Positions 1 to 7,317 of a stretch of DNA of 13,405 bases are shown here, piece after piece. The DNA comes from Verrucomicrobiota bacterium. Lineage in GTDB: Bacteria > Verrucomicrobiota > Verrucomicrobiia > Limisphaerales > AV2. Position 1 is the stretch's first letter; every line of letters begins with the position of its first letter. The position numbers were made by a program, and so were the translations under genes. The DNA is taken from positions 1-13,405 of the forward strand of contig QHOP01000429.1 in the NCBI GenBank assembly GCA_003219345.1. Reading direction: 5' to 3'. The notes under the pieces are model-generated. The model worked only from the letters and a program-made list of their open reading frames with translations, was not told the origin of the DNA and ran no database searches.

Positions 1-2769
1 ATTGCGCCCGTCCTTCGTGACGACGGTCGTGACCTCATATCCCGGACCGATAACGAGGCTCGGATCGAACACATTCGAAAGCAATTGTTCGAACGAGGCG
101 CGGCCGTTCGCCGTGATGTCCGGCCCGACCTTCCCGCCTTCGCCGTAAATCGTGTGGCATTGCGCGCACAAATTGCGGAAGACGGTCTGGCCGCGGTGCG
201 GATCGCCGATGTGCTCGCGGAAAAACACGCCCATTTCAGCGACAACTTTCTCGCGCTCGGGATTTCGCTCCTCACGAATCCTGCCGAACGCTTTCTCAAC
301 GGCCCAGAGCGCGTCGCGATCGTTGCTCTCCAGAATCTTTCGGAGATGATTCGCGTTGAGCACGCCTTTGGGCAGCTTGTTCGCAAGCACGGCATCGAGA
401 AGTTTTCGCGCCCATGTCTCGCGTTGCATGATCAAATCAATCGCCAGCGGCTTCAGTTCGGGCGCGAGTTTCGCGTATTCGCCGAGAAGAACGTCCGCAA
501 GTTTCGGATCTTCAATGCGCCCCAGGGCGACGAAGATACGCCGAATGAATTGCGGCGGGCCGGACGCCAATATTTCCGGCAACACGGTAAGCAAGTCCGG
601 ATCACGAAAGGCAATGAGCGCATCCAGCGCTTGCAATCGCATGGCTTCAGGTTGGTCGGCGGCGGTGAATCGCGTGCGAACCGCGGCGGGATCGACCTGG
701 GCAAGGCCGAGCCTGGCCGCAAGCAGTTTCGCACTCAATAAAATCGGCGTGTCGGTCTCGCGCGAGAGAAGCTCTTGCAGCACCGGTTTCAGTTCTGCCT
801 TGAGTTCGAGAGTGACCGGCTCGCTCAACGCGGTGAGCTTCGACGAAACCGCCGACAAGCATTCCCTGGCGCGCTGGCCGTCCCGGTCGGCAACGAACTT
901 GACGAGCGCCGCGACGGATGCCGCATCGGGTTTGCGCGCGCTCAGGATGCGTTCAACCATCCGCGGCGAGAGAGTGGCCAGAGCAGGCGACAAACGTTCT
1001 TTCGACCTGACCGAAGACACAAACGTCGCGCTGCCGGTTTCCAGGAGCGGATGCAGATTGTTCCACGCGATAGACGGAATGAGTTTGTCCTGGCCACAAT
1101 GCTCGAGCACCTCACTCAGGATGGGGAGCGCGTCGAGGCCGTTGATTTTGCGCGAAGCGATGGCGACCTGGAGTTGCACGTCTGCCGAGGGATCATGCGC
1201 GAGCGCCGCGACCTTCTCACGAATTGCCGACGACACCTTGCCGAAATTTCCCGCCGCGCGAACACCCCACGCGCGGCAGGCGGGGTCGGAATGCGCGAGC
1301 ACCTTCAGATGAAACGTGGGTTCAAGCGCGCCGCTGCCTATGAGCGCCCACAACGCGTGCAGCCGCGCTTTGCGCTCGATGGCGGTAGCAGCCGAGGTAA
1401 CGAGGCTCTGATCATTTTCGGATTTCAAAGTGAGCCCCCTCACCCGGCCTTCGGCCACCCTCTCCCCCTCCGAGGGGGAGAGGGAAGGGGTGAGGGGCGT
1501 GGCGCTGAGAACGAGCTTCTCAAGTTTTGCACGCAGTTCCGGGGAGCGCACGCGCCCTCGCGTGCCGGGTTCGGCGCCCTCGCCGAACCTTCGTCGTCCA
1601 CCGGGTTCGGTCGGCGAGGCGCCGACCGATGCAGCCGGGGCGGCTGCGCTCCCCAGCCGCTCCGTCAGAATCCGCTGCGCTGTTTCGCGGAAATAAATGT
1701 TCCCGCTCGCCAGCCGCGCGGTCAGGTCATCGTCGCTCTCACTCGCGAGGTCGATCTTCGGTGCGCGCGGCGTGTCCTTGTAGCGCAGTCGATAGAGCCG
1801 ACCTTTGAGCCGGTCCACACCCCCGGGATCGCGCGCGGCATCCTGCGAGCAATGATAGCGATCATACCAGTCGAGGATGTAAAGACATCCGTCCGGCCCG
1901 ATCTTCAACGCCACCGGCATGCACCAGGCATCGTTCGCAGTGAAAAGATCCGCTTCACCCTTCGCCAGGTAAGTTGCCCCGTCACGTTGCAACCGGTCCA
2001 CATTGAGCGCGCCGCCGTGAATGTTGCCAACGACAATGCGCTCGCGGAGCTGCGACGGATACGCGTCCGTGTCCAGAAATGTCAGGCCGCAATAGGCCGT
2101 CTTCTGATGGCCGTGGTCCGTGATCGAGCCGATCGGAATTGTGAACGACGGGAACGCGCCCGCCTGCCGCTGGTAATGGCCGGTCTCGACGAAATGAAAG
2201 AGATGATCGTTCGCCCAATGACACGCCTCGACAATCGCGCTGCCCTCGGTGTCCCACGCGAGGCCGTAAGGATTGCTGGTGCCTTCAGAGACGATTTGGA
2301 ATTCGCGCGTGCGCGGGTGCACCCGCCAGAGCGCGCAGTTAAATTTGTATTCCTTGCCGTTGTTCGAGCGAATGCGGCTCTGATTGAACACGCCGTTCAA
2401 TCCGTAGAGCCATCCGTCCGGTCCCCACGTCAATGAATTCGGCAACTCGTGTGTGTCGGTGCGGCCAAAACCTGTGAGCACCACCTCGCGACTGATCTCC
2501 TTGCCGTCCTTCTCGCGCAGGAAGAGCAGGTCCGGCGCGTTGAGCACCCACACTCCGCCGTAGCCAATCGCCACGCCCGTGGGAATGTTCAACCCATCGG
2601 CAAAGACTGTAACTTTGTCAGCGCGGCCATCCGCGTCCGTGTCTTCAAGAACCTTCACCCGATCGCGACCGACGCCGGCCGACTTGCGCGGGTACTCGAT
2701 ACTCTCCGTGATCCAGATGCGCCCGCGATCGTCGAAAGAGGCGGATTCGGCGGCTGGTCCTGTCGCCAC
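1..2769 (-). CDS. PVC-type heme-binding CxxCH protein (membrane-bound dehydrogenase type), C-terminus cut by window edge, N-terminus damaged
   Basis: The minus-strand frame is open without a stop from about 2883 to base 1. I translated it codon by codon from 2760. From the N-terminal side it contains the propeller-like dehydrogenase region (DDRGRIWITES, TDADGRADKVTVFADGLN, LPNSLTWGPDGWLYG, WYDRYHCSQDAARDPGG), then a HEAT-like helical stretch encoded by roughly 1380-250, then a cytochrome c site CAQCH at 154-168 followed by GEGGKVGPDITANG. This is the order seen in planctomycete/verrucomicrobial TIGR02604/TIGR02603-type proteins, thought to be exported c-type cytochrome dehydrogenases of unknown substrate. 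The only start codon in frame upstream is GTG at 2769, which gives a protein without signal peptide. The expected leader lies in another frame just upstream, so the gene is probably a frameshifted or assembly-damaged copy. Three repeat elements are read through in frame at about 1386-1654. It lies downstream of the DUF1501 gene. Family call is firm; start and integrity are not. Confidence 0.9.
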   Translation of the reverse strand, partial: MATGPAAESASFDDRGRIWITESIEYPRKSAGVGRDRVKVLEDTDADGRADKVTVFADGLNIPTGVAIGYGGVWVLNAPDLLFLREKDGKEISREVVLTGFGRTDTHELPNSLTWGPDGWLYGLNGVFNQSRIRSNNGKEYKFNCALWRVHPRTREFQIVSEGTSNPYGLAWDTEGSAIVEACHWANDHLFHFVETGHYQRQAGAFPSFTIPIGSITDHGHQKTAYCGLTFLDTDAYPSQLRERIVVGNIHGGALNVDRLQRDGATYLAKGEADLFTANDAWCMPVALKIGPDGCLYILDWYDRYHCSQDAARDPGGVDRLKGRLYRLRYKDTPRAPKIDLASESDDDLTARLASGNIYFRETAQRILTERLGSAAAPAASVGASPTEPGGRRRFGEGAEPGTRGRVRSPELRAKLEKLVLSATPLTPSLSPSEGERVAEGRVRGLTLKSENDQSLVTSAATAIERKARLHALWALIGSGALEPTFHLKVLAHSDPACRAWGVRAAGNFGKVSSAIREKVAALAHDPSADVQLQVAIASRKINGLDALPILSEVLEHCGQDKLIPSIAWNNLHPLLETGSATFVSSVRSKERLSPALATLSPRMVERILSARKPDAASVAALVKFVADRDGQRARECLSAVSSKLTALSEPVTLELKAELKPVLQELLSRETDTPILLSAKLLAARLGLAQVDPAAVRTRFTAADQPEAMRLQALDALIAFRDPDLLTVLPEILASGPPQFIRRIFVALGRIEDPKLADVLLGEYAKLAPELKPLAIDLIMQRETWARKLLDAVLANKLPKGVLNANHLRKILESNDRDALWAVEKAFGRIREERNPEREKVVAEMGVFFREHIGDPHRGQTVFRNLCAQCHTIYGEGGKVGPDITANGRASFEQLLSNVFDPSLVIGPGYEVTTVVTKDGRN
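1386..1437. repeat. Degenerate single copy of the GTAGCAGCCGA repeat inside the PVC-type gene
   Basis: GTAGCAGCCGAGGTAACGAG plus GCTC at 1386-1409 differs in only a few positions from the arm of the inverted repeat at 2914-2937, whose core is GTAGCAGCCGACGTGAGGAG. The right-hand part is weakly matched (TGAGCC near 1431). It is read in frame as SLVTSAAT. The fit to the other copy is clear for the left arm and poor for the rest. Confidence 0.65.
1436..1497. repeat. Palindromic repeat (CCCTCTCCCCCTC stem) inside the PVC-type gene
   Basis: A perfect 13-bp stem (1458-1470 with 1472-1484) has a single-base loop. It is enclosed by an outer 10-bp stem, 1436-1445 (CCCCTCACCC) with 1488-1497 (GGGTGAGGGG). 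On the minus strand it is read as TPLTPSLSPSEGERVAEGRV, a translation I know as a typical product of this widespread repeat. It sits directly beside the two other elements in the same gene. Confidence 0.8.
1541..1654. repeat. Composite palindromic repeat element inserted in frame in the PVC-type gene
   Basis: The 114-bp stretch starts with GGGGAGCGCA and ends with its reverse complement TGCGCTCCCC. Inside are four hairpins: GCACGCG/CGCGTGC (1548-1565), GGTTCGGCG/CGCCGAACC (1568-1589), TCGGTCGGCG/CGCCGACCGA (1607-1629) and GCAGCC/GGCTGC (1631-1647). It is exactly 38 codons long and adds a low-complexity Gly/Arg/Pro/Ala-rich segment between RILTERL and LRAKLEKLV of the host protein without breaking the frame. 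Related copies lie at 11195-11241 and 11507-11653 outside genes. Confidence 0.8.
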
Positions 2770-2852
2770 GGTGTGACGCCGTCGGACTCCGCGCTGAAAA
2801 CGCCCGACGCCATCACCAGCGACAACGCCAGGGAGATGTTGCGCCAGGTCAT
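2733..2852 (-). pseudogene. Displaced N-terminal leader (signal peptide) of the PVC-type gene, out of frame with its body
   Basis: An ATG at 2852-2850 opens a typical Sec signal peptide (MTWRNISLALSLVMASGVFS) followed by AESDGVTPWRQDQPPNPPLS, the kind of proline-rich lead found before the dehydrogenase domain of this family. This frame stops at 2655-2657. The body of the protein continues in a different frame from about 2745 on (ASFDDRGRIWITES). The usual stretch between the two (a xxPxGFxVELVAxEP-like segment of roughly 25-35 residues) is absent. Keeping both parts in one frame would require that the lost DNA had a length of 3n+1. The join lies in 2733-2747, where both frames read sensible family sequence. 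This is seen directly; that it is a deletion rather than an assembly error is inference. Confidence 0.7.
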
Positions 2853-2913
2853 TCGCGAAAGAATTCGATGTAAGGTGGCGACACTAAATCTTCGCGCATT
2901 GAACCCCCTGAAC

Positions 2914-2988
2914 CGTAGCAGCCGACGTGAGGAGGCTCCAACTTCCTTCAGCCGAAATAGAATGAGCCTCCTCACGTCGGCTGCTACG
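2914..2988. repeat. 24-bp perfect inverted repeat with 27-base loop between the DUF1501 and PVC-type genes
   Basis: Bases 2914-2937 (beginning CGTAGCAGCCGACGTGAGGA) and 2965-2988 (ending CGTCGGCTGCTACG) are exact reverse complements. The likeness continues imperfectly outside the arms: CCCCCTGAAC on the left against GGTTCATGGGG on the right. Either strand could fold into a long stable hairpin in the 159-bp gap. It has no U-run on the minus strand, so it is not a classical intrinsic terminator, but it could act as an mRNA stabiliser or attenuator. Confidence 0.9.
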
Positions 2989-3011
2989 AGGTTCATGGGG
3001 AGGGACTTTGA

Positions 3012-4430
3012 TCAGGTCAGAAGTTTCTCAATGACCTCGCCCGCCACGTCGGTGAGGCGATAGCGTCGGCCATTGTGGAGGTAGGTGAGCTTCTTGTGGT
3101 CCATGCCGAGAAGGTGAAGCATCGTCGCGTGAAGGTCATGGACGCTGACGCGGTCTTTCACGGCCTTGTAGCCGATTTCATCCGTCTCGCCGTAACTCAC
3201 GCCGCCTTTGATTCCCGCGCCCGCCATCCAGGCCATGAAGCCATTCGGGTTGTGGTCGCGGCCGCCATTGCCCTGTGAGACGGGCATGCGGCCAAACTCA
3301 CCGCCCCAGATTACCAGGGTGCTGTCCCAGAGACCGCGGCGTTTCAGATCGGTGAGCAGACCGTGGATGGGCACGTCGGTTGAGGCGCAATGGTGCGAGT
3401 GATTTCCTTTGAGATCGGCGTGGGCGTCCCATTCGCCGTCGCTGTAAACCTGGACGAATCGCACGCCGCGTTCGACCAGCCGCCGTGCCATCAGACATTT
3501 CGTGCCGATGTTCTTAGACACGTCCTTGTCAAGGCCGTAAAGCTCAAGCGTCTCCTTCGACTCATTTGAGAAATCCGTCAGATCGCTCGCCTCCATTTGC
3601 ATTCGATACGCCAGTTCGAAGCTTTGGATGCGCGCGAGCAAGTCCGGCTCGCCGGCGTGCCCTTTGAGATGGTCGGTGTTGACCTGCTTGAGGAAATCAA
3701 GTTGCGCCCGCTGATCGTCGCGCGTCACGTGCTCGGGCCGGGTGAGGTTGAGAATGGGCGCGCCCGAAGAACGGAACAACGTGCCCTGGTAACTCGTCGG
3801 CAGAAAGCCGGCGCTCCAGTTGAGCGGGCCGCCCTTGACGCCCTGGCTGTTGCCGAGCACGACGTAACCGGGAAGATTCCGGCTCTCACTTCCCAACCCG
3901 TAAGTAATCCACGCGCCCGCGCTCGGAAAGCCGGGGCGCGCGATGCCCGTGTTGATCTGGTAAAGCGCCGGCACATGATCGTTCGATTCGGTGTAGAGCG
4001 ATTTGATGAACGCGAAATCGTCCACGTGTTTCGCCACATTCGGATACTTCTCGCAAACCCACGCGCCGGACTGGCCGTATTGCTTGAAGCTGAAGGGCGA
4101 CTTCATCAGCGGCCCCGGATTTCCGTTGAACACGTTGATGTCGATGCGCTGTCCGTCGCGTTTCGTGAGTTCGGGTTTGGGATCGAATAGGTCCACCGAA
4201 CTTGGCGCGCCTTCCATGAACAACCAGACGATCGACTTGGCTTTCGCCGGATAATGCGGCGCACGCGGGGTCATCGGGTCGAGCGCCCGCGCCGGCTCGA
4301 TGTCGGCGGCCAGCAGGCCATCGCCTTGCAACAGGTCGGCCAACGCCAGAAGGCCGAAGCCCGCGCCGGCCTTTTTCAGGAAGTCGCGGCGGTTCGTGAA
4401 CGTTTCGTAGCGTCCGCAGTGATGGCTCAT
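3012..4430 (-). CDS. DUF1501 domain-containing protein, Tat-exported (alkaline-phosphatase-fold family)
   Basis: This complete 472-residue protein starts at an ATG. The N-terminus has a twin-arginine motif (NRRDFLKKAGAGFGLLAL, Arg14-Arg15), so export by the Tat system is likely. Family landmarks follow in order: SIVWLFMEGAPSSVDLFDPK (66-85), a segment with WVCEKYPNVAKHVDDFAFIK (124-143), GEWDAH (332-337), WGGEFGRMP (375-383), GRDHNPNGF (390-398) and GGVSYGETDEIG (409-420). These are typical of DUF1501 proteins, which belong to the sulfatase/alkaline phosphatase-like superfamily and are abundant in planctomycetes and verrucomicrobia. Length and ends look normal. The substrate is unknown. Such genes usually sit with cytochrome-containing partners (PSD1 or PVC-type), and here the PVC-type gene follows 159 bp downstream, so the two probably work together in the periplasm. 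The ribosome binding site is weak. Confidence 0.93.
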   Translation of the reverse strand: MSHHCGRYETFTNRRDFLKKAGAGFGLLALADLLQGDGLLAADIEPARALDPMTPRAPHYPAKAKSIVWLFMEGAPSSVDLFDPKPELTKRDGQRIDINVFNGNPGPLMKSPFSFKQYGQSGAWVCEKYPNVAKHVDDFAFIKSLYTESNDHVPALYQINTGIARPGFPSAGAWITYGLGSESRNLPGYVVLGNSQGVKGGPLNWSAGFLPTSYQGTLFRSSGAPILNLTRPEHVTRDDQRAQLDFLKQVNTDHLKGHAGEPDLLARIQSFELAYRMQMEASDLTDFSNESKETLELYGLDKDVSKNIGTKCLMARRLVERGVRFVQVYSDGEWDAHADLKGNHSHHCASTDVPIHGLLTDLKRRGLWDSTLVIWGGEFGRMPVSQGNGGRDHNPNGFMAWMAGAGIKGGVSYGETDEIGYKAVKDRVSVHDLHATMLHLLGMDHKKLTYLHNGRRYRLTDVAGEVIEKLLT

Positions 4431-4537
4431 AGTGATCTTTTAAGGGCCCATGGATTGTCTGACAACTACTTTGCGCTGTCGAGTCCATGGCCGCCCGTTC
4501 GGTCAAGCGATCTGCGCGGCACGCTCCTTTGGCATAA
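4431..4537. other. Short intergenic gap
   Basis: These 107 bp separate the cyclic-nucleotide-binding gene from the DUF1501 gene. I see no convincing terminator or promoter. A CCATGG pair brackets about 35 bases but is too short to mean much. Confidence 0.4.
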
Positions 4538-5290
4538 TCAGGCTGGGCTTTTATTATTCGCCCATTGCGTCGCCATGTCCGCACGCATTGCGGCGATCAG
4601 TGATTTTACCAGTGCCGCACAATCAGCGTTATCCAGAACGGCCGTCGACGCCGCTCCTTGCGATAATACCAACAGTTGGCTGACCAGCGTGCTCATCCGG
4701 TCAACCTGCGTAAGAATCTGGTTTTTGGCCGTCTGGCGCATTTGCGGGGTGGACGCGCTTCCGGTCGCTACTTCCGCCGAGTCACCAATGACGGCAAGAG
4801 GGACTCTTAACTCCTGAATGATCGACTCGGCGAGGTGCCCGATCAGCGTCAGGAGTTCGACCTGGACCATCTCCCGGAGGCACCGTCGGTCAAGGTCGCG
4901 AATCCGCAGGTTGAATTCCTGCAACAGCGCGAGGGTCAGGTCGGGCCAACGGCCCAGAAGTGCCAGCAGATCCTGTTGCGGAACGAGATAGACCTCGGTG
5001 TTCTGCTCCGCAGTGGCCGTGGTTGACCGGGGCTGATCAACCAGCGCGGCCACTTCGCCGAAAAAGTCGCCGGGGCCAAGATTGGCCAGCACAAAGGGTC
5101 GGTCCTGCCCGATCAGGGTGCTGATTGCGACTTTGCCTTTGACAATGATGTACAGGCCGTCTCCCGGTTGTCCTTCCTCGAAGATGCGATCGCCGGCCCG
5201 GTAGGTTTTGAGTTGAGCGGTCTGCTCCAGAGCCTGCAATTGCGCAGCCAGCAGTCCGGAGAAGAGCTTGCTCTCTTTCAAGGCCCGCAC
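4538..5290 (-). CDS. Cyclic nucleotide-binding domain protein with degenerate histidine-kinase dimerisation region
   Basis: The protein has 250 residues from a GTG at 5290. The frame is closed by a TGA about 60 bp upstream with no better start between. Residues 1-120 form a Crp-type cyclic-nucleotide-binding domain: LFSGLLAAQLQAL, then GDGLYIIVKGKVAIS, then the phosphate-binding cassette FFGEVAALVDQPRSTTA (77-93), which keeps the Gly-Glu and Arg expected for ligand binding. Residues 120-210 are helical and resemble a HisKA (DHp) region: LIGHLAESIIQELRVPLAVI aligns with the usual AHExxNPL box, but the phospho-accepting His is Gln159. No ATP-binding (HATPase) domain follows, since the protein ends 40 residues after this region. 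It therefore cannot be a working kinase alone. It may be a cAMP/c-di-nucleotide sensor that pairs with another kinase, or a decayed one. There is no transmembrane segment and no HTH, so it is unlikely to be a Crp transcription factor. Confidence 0.85.
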   Translation of the reverse strand: MRALKESKLFSGLLAAQLQALEQTAQLKTYRAGDRIFEEGQPGDGLYIIVKGKVAISTLIGQDRPFVLANLGPGDFFGEVAALVDQPRSTTATAEQNTEVYLVPQQDLLALLGRWPDLTLALLQEFNLRIRDLDRRCLREMVQVELLTLIGHLAESIIQELRVPLAVIGDSAEVATGSASTPQMRQTAKNQILTQVDRMSTLVSQLLVLSQGAASTAVLDNADCAALVKSLIAAMRADMATQWANNKSPA

Positions 5291-5459
5291 GGCTTCAGAT
5301 TTATGAACAAATGCGCCTCCAAGTAAAGTGCTCAGATTTGTCCGTACCGCACTGCCGCGCTGTGAGAGTCAAAACCTGGCGAGCGCCCTCCATCAACAAT
5401 CAACCACCCGTCCGCCATAGCTCGCAGAGCGAAGGTGGATCAACACCCAGCCATTTTTT

Positions 5460-5508
5460 AACCACGGATGGGCACGGATAAACACGGATGCCGAAGGGTG
5501 GATACGAG
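5460..5508. repeat. Truncated copy of the ACCACGGATG repeat
   Basis: AACCACGGATGGGCACGGAT is followed by AAACACGGATGCCGAAGGGT. It matches the first ~45 bp of the 102-bp units at 11092-11193 and 11343-11444, then diverges. An internal tandem ACGGAT spacing of about 9-10 bases is visible. Confidence 0.8.
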
Positions 5509-5530
5509 CTCCATTTAGATGGAGAGGTAA

Positions 5531-5552
5531 GGCGGGCAGTCCCTTGCACGCC
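5531..5552. repeat. GGCGGGCA hairpin repeat, imperfect copy
   Basis: GGCGGGCA at 5531-5538 pairs with TGCACGCC at 5545-5552 apart from one mismatch, around the loop GTCCCT. The flanking GAGAGGTAA corresponds to GAGAGGTGA at the copy at 11459-11480. Confidence 0.75.
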
Positions 5553-5694
5553 AGCTTTTGGTCCCAGGACGAAGAGCGCTTTCTGAGAGCGCCCCTACCT
5601 ATCGCGCGAAGTCGTAGCGACAACGTCGGTTTCGACGAGTCTAAGCCTGGCACCGTGTTGGTGTTGCCCGGTCCGCCATAAAACTCCGTCTCGC

Positions 5695-7317
5695 TCATCG
5701 CTTCATCGCCGTCACGGTAGTGTCAAATACTCCTGTCAGGATCCTGCCTTGCGATTTCATTTGAATCCAGAAGCGATACGATCCGGGTTCCGGGAACGCG
5801 TACGGGAATGAGATTTCTCCAGCGACTCCAACGCCAGCCCGATTCGTGTGGCTGCCGTGGAGTTCCGGTGCGAGCGATGACTGCTCCAATAATCCCGGCT
5901 GCGCCGGCAAAGCGGAATGTTTCGGCGGCTTGCCGTTGACGAAGAATTGCTGGGCGGCCATGGAAAACGTTCCCACCGGATGAATATGCGCGAAAACTCC
6001 CCCATCCTTCCGCCGCACAACGGCGTGACCGAGCATGCCCATATAAGGCTCGATCTGAGCGGGCTGGTCGTCGGGTGTGAGAAGTTCGAAGCGGAGCGAA
6101 GCGTCGAGATTCTTTGTCATGGATTCGGGATTCTCCCAGATCATTTTGTAGCCGCCGCTGGCATCTGCAACCTGTCGCGCTGCATCTTGTGAAAGGTGCT
6201 TTCTTTGCGGTGAGGACGCTGACGCTCCGCTGTCCATCTGCCACGAATCGTCCGGGTCGGGTGGAAAAAACAGGTTCGTCGCCAGCATCTGCGCAACCGC
6301 TGCTGAGCAGATCGGCTCCGCGGAGTTTCCCAGCCACAGTCTTTTCATCGCGAGCGATGCAGGCGGGATTTCGGCGGTGGCAATGAGCGTCTCCGAAAAG
6401 CCGTCTTCGTGAGTCACATCGGCGTAACCGTGGTATTGGCCGGCGGGCAGCGGCGGCAGTGGAACTTCAAATTCTGCCTCACTTCGGAGCACTGGATGCA
6501 AATGGGCGAAGGCGCCCGGCTCCCCGTCGTGAACCAGAAAGAGATGCATCAATTTGCCATGGTCAGGGATGAGCGGTGTCCATCGGCCGCGACGTTCCGA
6601 AGCGTCCACGTTGATTTTCAAAATGGGTTGGTCGTGTTCGGCGCGCACCTGGGCCGACACGGGAAGCGGCTTGTAGAGGGCATTGTTCCGGTAGTTGCGG
6701 TCTTCGAAGTCCCACCATTTCTTTCCGCCAAAAACCAGGAGCGAGAGAACGACTGCGGTCAGCGCCATTGCCACGCGTCCCCGCCACCGGTCTTTTCTTG
6801 TAGGAAGCGCCCCCGGATCGAGACGGCTCTCACCGAAAATCGCTCCGGCAATCTTCAACCCGCCGAGGAACAGGACCGCAGCCAGCGCCGACAATAGGAT
6901 GACATGGGTGCGGGACATGGGGCGTGTATTGGTTGCCATCGAGTTCACCGGGACCACCAGAGTGCCTTTGCCGCGCGAACCCTCGATGGTCACGTCCACA
7001 CTGTAGGCGCCTGGCGTCATAAGCCACAGTTCCGCCGAGTAAAGATTGGTTTCGCCGCGGACGAGCCTGGCTACGTCCGGCGGCGGCGCGCCTTCGCGCC
7101 CCGCTCTCCAGAACACAGGCAGGACGGTGATGCGCTGAACCGGCTCTTGCACGCGCACGGTGATTTCGGCCAGTCCGGGCACGACATTCGGCGGACGAAT
7201 GACGACGCGGACGGGATATTCGCCGGCTTTGTCCTCCAAAAAAACGTTCGGACTTCCGATGTGCGCCTCCGCCGCACAGCAACATCCAAGGACGAAGAGG
7301 GCAAGGCAGGTTTTCAT
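5695..7317 (-). CDS. Membrane-anchored protein with two His-rich YtkA-like domains (gene B)
   Basis: The protein has 540 residues from ATG at 7317; a TTG at 7338 would add seven residues in front of the signal peptide and looks worse. The signal peptide MKTCLALFVLGCCCAAEA is followed at once by AHIGSPNVFLEDKAGEYPVR, a start I associate with exported metal-related proteins. An N-terminal Ig-like domain runs to about 125. Two transmembrane segments come next (about 137-160 and 181-199). Then come two similar His-containing motifs: DHGKLMHLFLV..FAHLHP (about 252-275) and EPYMGMLGHAVV..FAHIHP (about 423-447). The second domain ends with PGSYRFWIQMKSQGRILTGVF. The HxxxxH...HLHP arrangement is typical of YtkA-like domains linked to copper or other metal handling, but no function is proven. 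Its 5' end carries a match to the 3' end of gene A, suggesting the two were once adjacent. Confidence 0.8.
   Translation of the reverse strand: MKTCLALFVLGCCCAAEAHIGSPNVFLEDKAGEYPVRVVIRPPNVVPGLAEITVRVQEPVQRITVLPVFWRAGREGAPPPDVARLVRGETNLYSAELWLMTPGAYSVDVTIEGSRGKGTLVVPVNSMATNTRPMSRTHVILLSALAAVLFLGGLKIAGAIFGESRLDPGALPTRKDRWRGRVAMALTAVVLSLLVFGGKKWWDFEDRNYRNNALYKPLPVSAQVRAEHDQPILKINVDASERRGRWTPLIPDHGKLMHLFLVHDGEPGAFAHLHPVLRSEAEFEVPLPPLPAGQYHGYADVTHEDGFSETLIATAEIPPASLAMKRLWLGNSAEPICSAAVAQMLATNLFFPPDPDDSWQMDSGASASSPQRKHLSQDAARQVADASGGYKMIWENPESMTKNLDASLRFELLTPDDQPAQIEPYMGMLGHAVVRRKDGGVFAHIHPVGTFSMAAQQFFVNGKPPKHSALPAQPGLLEQSSLAPELHGSHTNRAGVGVAGEISFPYAFPEPGSYRFWIQMKSQGRILTGVFDTTVTAMKR

Larger units (their letters stand above)
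5291..5694. other. Repeat-rich intergenic region, about 400 bp, no gene
   Basis: This gap lies between gene B and the cyclic-nucleotide-binding gene. It holds an ATCAAC-type low-complexity stretch (about 5391-5405), a truncated copy of the ACCACGGAT repeat (5460-5508) and a GGCGGGCA hairpin (5531-5552). A GAGCGCTTTCTGAGAGCGCC stretch at about 5573-5592 is also palindrome-like. A reading frame starting inside the last codons of B (ATG at 5698) crosses all of these and is probably not a gene. Confidence 0.65.

Noticed and set aside
85..1312. Plus-strand open frames of 218 and 318 codons
   Set aside because: They are antisense to the HEAT-like and cytochrome part of the PVC-type gene, with no recognisable motif or ribosome binding site.
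775..2436. Long plus-strand open frame of 553 codons
   Set aside because: It lies opposite the PVC-type gene, whose minus-strand frame shows clear family motifs throughout. The plus-strand product is Arg/Ala-rich without domains and arises from GC-rich codon bias.
2914..2988. Inverted repeat as an intrinsic terminator of the DUF1501 gene
   Set aside because: The stem is strong, but no U-rich run follows on the minus strand, and the sequence belongs to a repeat family.
2655..2996. Longer start for the PVC leader frame at 2996
   Set aside because: It would translate through the inverted repeat and put about 48 unlike residues before a clean signal peptide, so ATG at 2852 is preferred.
3597..4190. 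Plus-strand open frame of 197 codons
   Set aside because: It is antisense to the conserved DUF1501 gene and lacks domain features.
5393..5698. Minus-strand 101-codon frame starting MSETEFYGGPGN, overlapping the stop of gene B by ATGA
   Set aside because: The overlap looks tempting, but the frame runs through the GGCGGGCA hairpin and the ACCACGGAT repeat, so most of the product is repeat translation.
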